This document shows positions 6,968 to 13,634 of a DNA stretch of 16,272 bases, piece by piece (the first letter of the stretch is position 1; each line of letters starts with the position of its first letter). This stretch comes from Alphaproteobacteria bacterium (lineage in GTDB: Bacteria > Pseudomonadota > Alphaproteobacteria > Micropepsales > Micropepsaceae). Location: the NCBI GenBank assembly GCA_003451645.1, contig DMER01000052.1:944-17215 (forward strand), given 5' to 3'. Below the pieces are notes generated by a model. The model saw nothing but the letters and a program-made list of their open reading frames with translations. It did not search any database and was not told where the DNA came from. The position numbers were made by a program, and so were the translations under genes.

Positions 6968-8356
6968 CGCCGGTCTCGTCATCTTTAGTGCAGGGTTGTT
7001 CAGGATGAAGGTGAGATAGGGCAGGCGTCTCACCTCGGTTGTCAGCAACACCGACACATAGGCAAAAGCCAAGGTGGTCGCCGCAAAGTAGCCATAGCCG
7101 TACCAAGCGAAGCCGAGATAGAGTGTGACCATGGTCGCGCCCGCGTTCAGCACAAGGAACAAAACTTGCGCCTGCAAGACCTGGCGCCGCAAGTCGAAAT
7201 AGGCAAGGCCTATTGATGCGAAGAGAAACAACGCGTGGAAGAGGCTGCCCAGAACCCCAAACCGGAATATGCCGAATTGCTGCCCATGCAGGCCGGTTAG
7301 ATGAGCGAGACCTGGCGTCAAAAGAATTGCAAACAGTGCTATGCAAGTCTGCAGAACAATAATGCGCCACGCGATGTGGGACAGCGTCTGTAGCATGTCT
7401 TGATGGGCTTGCTTGATCCGCTCAAGCGAGCCATGAGCATCAATGGTCCTGTAAAAGCGACGGTAGGTGTCAAAGAAGTTTGTCTCGACCGAAAGGACGA
7501 AGACGGCAAAAGCTGGTATCAGCGTCAACTGCGCAAAGAACATTGCCCCGTCATAGGCCGGGTAGCTCACAAGGCCCGAACTGGGCCACACCGCCTCGGG
7601 CGCCGACCACATGACCCATTTGTCGGCCCAAATGGCGGCGTTGTAAACCAATCCGGAGGCAGCCAACGTGGGATAGCGCCGCAGATACACGAACAACTCC
7701 CGCCAGCCTGAAAGTGGGGCGGGGTACTCTGCGAATGTCCGTGCCAGGATCAAAAATAGGGCCAACGCGAGCCCTAGCGAGAAACCGCACATGAGCCCAG
7801 CAGGTCCCCACGTGGACAAGAGAAGGCCGGACCCAGCAGACACGGCCAAGCCAAGCGCGAAGGCGAAGGTGACTGTCAGGTAATCCTTGAGCGCCGTCAG
7901 AAAAACGGTGGCGATCCACAACAGCGCCACAAGATTGAAATTCACGATCGACGCGATACGCATCGGCCAAGATAGATCCGCATAGCCTATGTAAAGTGCC
8001 GCAGCCAATGGGGTCAGAAAAAGGAGGACCAAACCGATTGCCGCAATTAGCACACCCGGCGCCGCGCTCACATCTTTGGCATAGATGCGGTCCGCCAAAA
8101 GACGCGTGGTCACCATGACGACCGGCCCAGTTGCAACGAGTGTCAAGGCAAAATTGTAGATCAGCGCGGTCCGGAACTCATACAATACATCCAATCCCAC
8201 CCGCGGGGCCGCAAGCGCGTAGAGCGTAGCGACGGCCAGCACAGTCATGACCCATGGCCCGACGCTGACCACCATCGAAATCGTGAGGGCGGCGGCAGAC
8301 GACCCTAATGTCCGCTTGTCCGCGAGGCGCTTCAGCGCAAAACCAATACCCGCCAT
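6962..8356 (-). CDS. pelG: Pel exopolysaccharide inner membrane export protein PelG
   Basis: PelG is the polytopic inner membrane protein that, with PelD and PelE, moves the Pel polymer across the membrane; it is related to MATE/Wzx-type flippases. The protein from ATG 8356 has 464 residues (Pseudomonas PelG about 456). It begins with the hallmark MAGIGFALKRL and has about twelve hydrophobic segments, including VSVGPWVMTVLAVATLYALA, FALTLVATGPVVMVTTRLLA and a C-terminal YFAATTLAFAYVSVLL. Between them is a WADKWVMW motif typical of PelG. Frames upstream of MAGIGF run into pelF and are not part of the protein. GGGG lies about eight bases upstream of the ATG. The start is 4 bp after the pelF stop, so translation is probably coupled. 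The stop codon region overlaps the convergent synthetase gene by 6 bp, and no terminator is visible between them. Confidence 0.96.
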   Translation of the reverse strand: MAGIGFALKRLADKRTLGSSAAALTISMVVSVGPWVMTVLAVATLYALAAPRVGLDVLYEFRTALIYNFALTLVATGPVVMVTTRLLADRIYAKDVSAAPGVLIAAIGLVLLFLTPLAAALYIGYADLSWPMRIASIVNFNLVALLWIATVFLTALKDYLTVTFAFALGLAVSAGSGLLLSTWGPAGLMCGFSLGLALALFLILARTFAEYPAPLSGWRELFVYLRRYPTLAASGLVYNAAIWADKWVMWSAPEAVWPSSGLVSYPAYDGAMFFAQLTLIPAFAVFVLSVETNFFDTYRRFYRTIDAHGSLERIKQAHQDMLQTLSHIAWRIIVLQTCIALFAILLTPGLAHLTGLHGQQFGIFRFGVLGSLFHALFLFASIGLAYFDLRRQVLQAQVLFLVLNAGATMVTLYLGFAWYGYGYFAATTLAFAYVSVLLTTEVRRLPYLTFILNNPALKMTRPAS

Positions 8357-8360
8357 ATCT

Positions 8361-9881
8361 TTACCCCGCCAAGAGTATTGGCTCTGATTGTTGCGCAAGC
8401 GCGCGATCATACAGTTCCGCATAGCGCCGGTCGATGTCAGGCTTGTTGTAGTGGGCCTTGACGCGCGCCTGCAGCGCCCTGCCAGCACGGATAAGTGCGT
8501 CCCGATCTTGCAACAGGGTCTTCAGTGCGCTTGCGGTTGCAATCGGACTGGCGACCGGGACGATCGCGCCGCCAGGCCCGAAATGGGGGCGCTCGTCCGG
8601 GTTGCCCAGGATCAGTTCCCGGCAGCAGCCCACATCGGTGGACACTGAAGGAACACCGGCGGCGCCCGCCTCGAGCACTACAAGGGGCTGTGCCTCCGAG
8701 ACGGAGGTGAGCACGTTCACATCGATCTGCGGCAAGTAGTCATCCAGCTTGACGCGGCCAGTAAGATGCACCGTGTCCTGAACATTGAGATGCTGCACCA
8801 GTGCACGGCATTCTTTCGCGTAGTCTGGGTCTTCGTCATCCGGCCCCATGATCAGGGCACGGAGCGCCGGTATGTCTTGCCGCAGAATGGCGGCTGTGCG
8901 GATAAATGTCTTGATATCCTTGATCGGTACGACACGGCCAATGAGCGCAATCGTAGGCCTTTCTGCCGGCGCGCGCGGCAGGGCGCTGAAGCGCGCATAG
9001 TTCACGCCATTGGGTATGATTGTCAGCCGTTCCGCAGGCGCACCATCGCGCCGCTGCATATCCTGATTGCCGCGGTACAAGGTGGTGATCGCCTCGCATC
9101 CTTCATAAGTTATGCGCGCATAGGCACTGAAAGCGCTGATCCAGAGCGCTTTCAGCCCCTTCAACTGAACCTCTGCGCCCAAAGACAGTGAGCCAGGATC
9201 ATGCAGCCAATCGGCAAGAGAAATCTCGATCCGGCGTTCGTTCGTGTAAATTCCATGTTCGGTTAATAGCGCGGGACGGCCAGTCTCAATGGTCGCCCGC
9301 GCCGCCAGCAGACCTGCATAGCCGGTAGAGATCGCATGATAGCACTTGGCGGGCGGCAGGTCCGCGAGCGCGGTTGCATAAAAGCCCGTCAACAAGGCCC
9401 GCCAGGTCCAAAAGTAATCGATGAATGATGTGTGATCATAGCCGTTGCCATACATCTCCATGAGAGCTTGCCAGGCAGCGGGTGAGTCCAGCAGCACCGC
9501 TTGACCCAGTTGTCCACGGAAGGGAGTCAATATCCGCAAGACCTCGAAGAACTCTGCCAGCCCGCCGCCCTGCAACATATCATTCAGAGCCGGGGCAAGA
9601 CGTTGCGGCAGATTATCCGTACCCTGAGTGCGGTATTGAGCATCGGGCAGGGTCTTCAGCGATATATGCGTCCACGCGACAACATTTGCGGGAACCTGGA
9701 AGACAGGCTTGCGTGGACTATCGTCCGGGACGATGGAAACCAGCGCGAAGGTTTTCGGCGCCTGTGCCTGAATCAGATCGTGCACCCATGAAGACACACC
9801 ACCCAGAACATAGGGATAGGTCCCTTCCAAGAGTAAGCAAATGTCGGCAATTGGCGTGCTTTTCGGGTATGAATTGGTCAT
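8361..9881 (-). CDS. pelF: Pel polysaccharide glycosyltransferase PelF
   Basis: PelF is the cytosolic GT4-type glycosyltransferase that polymerises Pel from a UDP-sugar; Pel is rich in GalNAc/GalN in Pseudomonas. From ATG 9881 the protein has 506 residues, almost the same as Pseudomonas PelF (507). It has the N-terminal LLLEGTYPYVLGGVSSWVHD (17-36) of PelF proteins. Further motifs are TEHGIYTNERR (207-217), IPNGVNYARF (289-298) and GRVVPIKDIKTFI (315-327). The retaining-GT EX7E motif is SEAQPLVVLEAGAAG, with Glu396 and Glu404. The start is fixed by an ATGA overlap with the pelE stop; the frame extends 27 codons further upstream but those codons lie inside pelE. The N-terminal lid and both Rossmann halves are present with no visible damage, so the enzyme should be functional. 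Confidence 0.97.
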   Translation of the reverse strand: MTNSYPKSTPIADICLLLEGTYPYVLGGVSSWVHDLIQAQAPKTFALVSIVPDDSPRKPVFQVPANVVAWTHISLKTLPDAQYRTQGTDNLPQRLAPALNDMLQGGGLAEFFEVLRILTPFRGQLGQAVLLDSPAAWQALMEMYGNGYDHTSFIDYFWTWRALLTGFYATALADLPPAKCYHAISTGYAGLLAARATIETGRPALLTEHGIYTNERRIEISLADWLHDPGSLSLGAEVQLKGLKALWISAFSAYARITYEGCEAITTLYRGNQDMQRRDGAPAERLTIIPNGVNYARFSALPRAPAERPTIALIGRVVPIKDIKTFIRTAAILRQDIPALRALIMGPDDEDPDYAKECRALVQHLNVQDTVHLTGRVKLDDYLPQIDVNVLTSVSEAQPLVVLEAGAAGVPSVSTDVGCCRELILGNPDERPHFGPGGAIVPVASPIATASALKTLLQDRDALIRAGRALQARVKAHYNKPDIDRRYAELYDRALAQQSEPILLAG

Positions 9882-10942
9882 GCTGCGGTTTCCGCCCAAG
9901 TCTGCAGCGCCGCTCTGAGGCGTGCCGATCTGGGCTCGTGCGGAGGCAATTTCTTTTGCCAATGTATGGCGAAGGTTCGCAATTCCTTGAAACGGCGTTC
10001 TTTGAGCAACGCCTCAATAAGAAGCTCCGCCGCCCTGACAGACACTCCGTTCAATTCGAGCGCGCGAAGCAGTTTTACGGCCGCCAAATTGGGTTCTGCG
10101 TTTGCAAGGTGCAGTTCACCTGCGGCAAGCAGGGCCTCGCCGTCACTGGCATTTGCGGCCAATACGGCGTGAAAGCAGTCCAGCGCTTGCGCACGTGCCG
10201 CGGCGGCGCGCGCCTCTTCCAAGAGGCCAGAGGCCGCAATCTCGGCATGCAGGTGTCCCAAACGCCTGAGAGTGTCCGGCGCATCGCCAGCTCGCAGGGC
10301 CTCTCTTTGCAGTGCCATTGTGCGTGCGGCAAAGCGGGCCTCGATCGCGGCGGCTGCAGCCGCCGCTTGAACCCGGACAGCGGGGACGGGGTCTTCGAGC
10401 GCGCGCCGCAAAGCCGGCGCAAAGGCTGGCGAGAAACGTCTGGCGATCAAGGCTGCCAAGGCCTGCTTCTGCTCGATTGAACCATGCTCCATGACATCCG
10501 CAAACGACGCGAGTTCTGAGGCACCATGGGCAGGATCGCCGCCCGCCAGCAAACGCCGCAGAAGGACGTCCGCCCGTTCGCTCTCTTCATCAGGAAAGAG
10601 CTCTGCGTACCACTCCAAAAAGCCGCGCGCATGGTTGCGGAAGGAAGCCTCGGCCGCGATGCAAATGAGACAACCTGCAGCTCCGAAAGGGCCCAGTGCT
10701 GGAACGCAGATCACAAGCAGTGCTGCCTGACGCCGCGGGACGGGCTTCACTATGCAGATCATCGCAACGAGGACGAGGGAAACCACGGCGTGGGGCAGCC
10801 AATAAATGAGCAAGCTTCCGGTCTGCACCGCACCATAGGCCGCCGCCAACAAAATGAGGGTAACCGCTGATGCAGTTAATGCATCGCGCCACAAGGGTTC
10901 GCGGCCGTCCATGCGGGTCAGAGCGGTACTGGCCTCGGTCAT
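9878..10942 (-). CDS. pelE: Pel export complex protein PelE (TM plus HEAT/TPR-like repeats)
   Basis: PelE is an inner membrane component of the Pel synthase complex. This 354-residue protein (Pseudomonas PelE about 330) has three hydrophobic segments at about 21-40, 43-66 and 72-97. A cytoplasmic helical-repeat region follows. A HEAT-like ALEDPVPAVRVQAAAAAAAIE lies at 181-201, typical of PelE. TPR-like helix pairs follow at about 220-330 (RRLGHLHAEIAASGLLEEA, AALLAAGELHLA-type repeats). The start ATG (10942) overlaps the pelD stop as ATGA, and the stop overlaps the pelF ATG in the same way, so the three proteins are made in step. Identification rests on the position between pelD and pelF and on the TM-HEAT-TPR plan, since PelE diverges quickly in sequence. 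Confidence 0.92.
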   Translation of the reverse strand: MTEASTALTRMDGREPLWRDALTASAVTLILLAAAYGAVQTGSLLIYWLPHAVVSLVLVAMICIVKPVPRRQAALLVICVPALGPFGAAGCLICIAAEASFRNHARGFLEWYAELFPDEESERADVLLRRLLAGGDPAHGASELASFADVMEHGSIEQKQALAALIARRFSPAFAPALRRALEDPVPAVRVQAAAAAAAIEARFAARTMALQREALRAGDAPDTLRRLGHLHAEIAASGLLEEARAAAARAQALDCFHAVLAANASDGEALLAAGELHLANAEPNLAAVKLLRALELNGVSVRAAELLIEALLKERRFKELRTFAIHWQKKLPPHEPRSARLRAALQTWAETAA

Positions 10943-11919
10943 GATGCCAACGACAGTGGATTGGAGCCGTGAACCCCTCTGGCAGCTTCGTTCGAAACCT
11001 GCTCAAACATCCGTGCGCGGCCGTAGGCTGAGCCAATCCACTCACAGACCACACGGAAGTTTTCAATCGCAGTCTTGTTGAATTCGAGTGAATCCATCGC
11101 CTCGATCTTCAGCATACCGACCACCTGTCCGGTCTCCGCAGCTTTAATTGGTCCTGCCAAAAGGGCTTGTTCTTCTAGGATAAGCGCGTCTTGTGGCAAC
11201 GCGGCATTGAGCCGTCGCTCATGAACGAGGATGGCTTGAAAGAGCGGAGAGGCGGAGTCATAAACCCTGCGGAAGTCGTCCGTGTCGGTCCAACCTTCGT
11301 TGATGACAGCTTCGAGGCTATTGCCATTCAAGAGGTATACGGAGAATTTCTGAGGATTGAGACCTGCTTGCACCAGGCCACATATGCCAAGCAGCACATC
11401 GCCAGGTCCAAGACGTTCAACGGATTTGGCTGCCTCATAGAGCTTGGCAACCGTTTGCAATTGGCCGGCCACGCGGTTTTCCAGCGCGCGGTTTGCGAGG
11501 GCCAAGCGCTCTGCGGCATCCGCGAGGTAACGCTCCCGGCGCTCGGCATTGCTCAATCGCAAGTCCAGTTGAGCCGAGCGGCGGTCGGCCGCAGAGCGCA
11601 GCTCACCAATTACCAAGGCTGCACCCAGCCACATGGCAGGATTGAGCCCAATTTTGAACCAGTGATCGAAATAGTCTTCGCCAAACTGTAATCCTGGTAC
11701 GGAGGGAAGAACCAATGCCGCAGATGCCAGCAACGCCGCGACCAGACCTTCGTACACGCCGTATTGGGCGGACACCAATAACACCACAATCCAAAAAGGA
11801 TGAGGCTGAACATGGAAGAACTGGTCGCCTGCACCAACAAAACGATCAATCGCCAAGAGCAGTCCCAGCAAGATGATCGATTCCGCAAGGGCGGTAATTC
11901 GAAGCCCTGCAATTGTCAT
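10939..11919 (-). CDS. pelD: PelD-like inner membrane protein with GAF domain but no GGDEF domain
   Basis: In Pseudomonas, PelD is the c-di-GMP receptor of the Pel synthase: four TM helices, a GAF domain and a degenerate GGDEF domain with an RxxD inhibitory site, about 455 residues. This protein has 326 residues. Four hydrophobic segments lie at about 8-28, 41-58, 59-75 and 92-107. A charged coiled coil covers about 108-155 (ADRRSAQLDLRLSNAERRER), and a GAF-type domain about 156-308 with KFSVYLLNGNSLEAVINEGW and the closing strand/helix VVGMLKIEAMD...IGSAYGRARMFEQ. After the GAF helix only about 18 residues remain; the GGDEF domain is missing and no RxxD site is visible in its place. The end is not a frameshift: the stop forms an ATGA overlap with pelE, and its start overlaps the barrel gene's stop likewise. 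If PelD here still gates export, c-di-GMP binding must come from elsewhere or be absent. Confidence 0.9.
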   Translation of the reverse strand: MTIAGLRITALAESIILLGLLLAIDRFVGAGDQFFHVQPHPFWIVVLLVSAQYGVYEGLVAALLASAALVLPSVPGLQFGEDYFDHWFKIGLNPAMWLGAALVIGELRSAADRRSAQLDLRLSNAERRERYLADAAERLALANRALENRVAGQLQTVAKLYEAAKSVERLGPGDVLLGICGLVQAGLNPQKFSVYLLNGNSLEAVINEGWTDTDDFRRVYDSASPLFQAILVHERRLNAALPQDALILEEQALLAGPIKAAETGQVVGMLKIEAMDSLEFNKTAIENFRVVCEWIGSAYGRARMFEQVSNEAARGVHGSNPLSLAS

Positions 11920-13550
11920 GGCAAAGCCTTTCCAAAGTCAGCGCGCTGAGCAATTTCTGTGGCGCCAAAGCCGCCCGTATCAAACCTGTATAGGAGGTCC
12001 AGACCGAAGCTGGTCAGCGCGCCGCCGCCGCCCGATTGGCTGCGTGAATTGATCTCTGCGTAGGACGCATGGGCACTCACTTCCCAGTGGTCATCGACCG
12101 GCATGGAGAAATTGGCGCGCGCAAAAATGCCGCCTTCGCCGAAGCGGTCATGGGCATAGCCAAGCGTTGCTTCTGCCTTCATGGTCTCCTCAATGGACCA
12201 GACCAAACCCGCAGAGAGGCTATGAATCTCGCGCTCGCTAAGTGGCCATGGCGCGTAACTACCCCCAAGACTGTCTGTGAGGACTTCCTGAGACAGCAGG
12301 TACTCCGCATCCAGCGTATAGTCCGCATAAAGAGCGGCGTCATCTCCTGTGCGAAGGGTGTATCGCGCTCCGCCAAAGAGCGAGAGGCTCGAAGCAGCAT
12401 CGTCAACCTTGTCGACACCATAACGATTGAGGCGAAGTCCCAGATTAGCGAACCAAGGCGTGTGCTGACCCACCTCAAGCGAGGCTTCGGCGGAATCACG
12501 GCGTCCACGGTAAGCTATGCCCTCGGTCAGGTCCCAGTTTGGTTCTTGAAGACCTAAGCGCAGGCGCCAATGCGATTGCGGCAAGTGCCACTGGTACTGG
12601 ACACGCGCGCCGATGGTTCCAGGTCCCGCGGCCAAGCTCGCCCGCCATTCCCGGCCTGCACCTTGATCCTGTGCGAAACCGATCGCGATCCGGGATCTCG
12701 TGCTGTCGAATTTGCCTGCCGCTCCATCTGTCCGAAGCAGGACATCGTCTTTCAGGTGGACGGTCTCTATCTGTGCGGTGATCCGCCCACGGAGGCTGGT
12801 CGCAGACTCCGTAGCGATGCGCAGATGCGATTGACGGTCGCCCTGCTTTATAGACTGATGGCGTGCATTGACTTCAACATGACTTCTCAGGCGCAAGCGC
12901 AAATCACTGCGCGCTCGCAAGAGCGCCTTATCATCAGGGTCGGACATCGCCAGCGCATCAAGCCGCTCAAGTGCCGCCGCTGGATCATTCTCCGTCAAAA
13001 GAATATCCGCTTCCAGACGATCAAGCACATCTGGCTCTACGGAACGGCGGCGCAAATCGTTCAAGATTCCGCGCGCCTTATCTGGCTGCCTTGTCGCGAT
13101 GAGAAAGCGCAGGCGTTGCAGGTTTGTACGTGTGACCTCATTTGCGTCGACTGCCCAAGTGAGCCTGAGTGTGAAGCCATCAGGTGTCTCTGTGACCGCA
13201 TACGATGCCTTGCGCTTCGCGCGGATCAGGAGGCTATCATAGCCCGTGGACGCATAATCGATCCAACCCGGCAGTATCTTTGCGAGGTCTTCCGCGAGCT
13301 TTGGGTCCGTGGGCTGCTTGAACCGAAGAACCGTCTCTTCAGGACTTGAGCCACCTTCAGCGCGCTCAAGATTTAAGCCTTGGAATTGAATGACCGCAGC
13401 GCCCGACGTGGCTTCGGCTGTCATGGATTGACCCGGTGACTGGGCTGACGCGGGATTATTCTTGCGCAGGTCTGCGGCTGCCACTGGCGCCGGAAAGCCG
13501 GCACAGGCAATGGTCAACACCCAAATCCCCAGAACGGCTTGGCTTCGCAT
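11916..13550 (-). CDS. pelB: Outer membrane beta-barrel, PelB C-terminal equivalent, as a separate secreted protein
   Basis: This protein of 544 residues has a signal peptide (about 1-26, cut near APVAAA). A globular domain at about 52-132 (VLRFKQPTDPKLAEDLAKIL, then WIDYASTGYDSLLIRA) has a beta-rich look that recalls AMIN-type domains, by eye only. A short TPR-like stretch lies at about 142-222. A region of alternating amphipathic strands, about 225-524, ends with SFGLDLLYRF. Strands such as WRLRLGLQEPNWD, ASLEVGQHTPWFANLGLRLN and SAGLVWSIEETMKAEATLGY fit an outer membrane porin. In Pseudomonas the Pel exit porin is the C-terminal part of a single 1193-residue PelB. Here it is an independent ATG-initiated exported protein, 84 bp after the TPR gene. 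No clear Shine-Dalgarno precedes ATG 13550. A 21-residue tail follows the final aromatic residue, which is unusual for OMPs. The stop overlaps the pelD start (ATGA). Confidence 0.85.
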   Translation of the reverse strand: MRSQAVLGIWVLTIACAGFPAPVAAADLRKNNPASAQSPGQSMTAEATSGAAVIQFQGLNLERAEGGSSPEETVLRFKQPTDPKLAEDLAKILPGWIDYASTGYDSLLIRAKRKASYAVTETPDGFTLRLTWAVDANEVTRTNLQRLRFLIATRQPDKARGILNDLRRRSVEPDVLDRLEADILLTENDPAAALERLDALAMSDPDDKALLRARSDLRLRLRSHVEVNARHQSIKQGDRQSHLRIATESATSLRGRITAQIETVHLKDDVLLRTDGAAGKFDSTRSRIAIGFAQDQGAGREWRASLAAGPGTIGARVQYQWHLPQSHWRLRLGLQEPNWDLTEGIAYRGRRDSAEASLEVGQHTPWFANLGLRLNRYGVDKVDDAASSLSLFGGARYTLRTGDDAALYADYTLDAEYLLSQEVLTDSLGGSYAPWPLSEREIHSLSAGLVWSIEETMKAEATLGYAHDRFGEGGIFARANFSMPVDDHWEVSAHASYAEINSRSQSGGGGALTSFGLDLLYRFDTGGFGATEIAQRADFGKALP

Positions 13551-13634
13551 ACGACACAGGCCAGCAAGACGTTAATAATGCACCGTGCTGTTGTGCCGGG
13601 AATTGGATAATCAAATGTTAAGACCGTTAAGGGG
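13551..13634. other. 84-bp spacer between the TPR gene and the barrel gene
   Basis: This is the only sizeable gap inside the Pel operon. It is locally AT-rich (around 13570-13580 and 13605-13630) and contains a short GCAC-C-GTGC inverted repeat at about 13580-13590. No coding frame links the two genes and both adjacent frames end or start cleanly, so the split is not a simple single-base frameshift. A secondary promoter or a processing site is possible, but no defined motif is visible. Confidence 0.5.

Noticed and set aside
9482..10480. 332-residue plus-strand frame
   Set aside because: It lies across the 5' part of pelF and most of pelE on the opposite strand, with no family features.
12570..13349. 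259-residue plus-strand frame
   Set aside because: It is antisense to the barrel gene; the composition is rich in Cys and Arg and no domain is visible.
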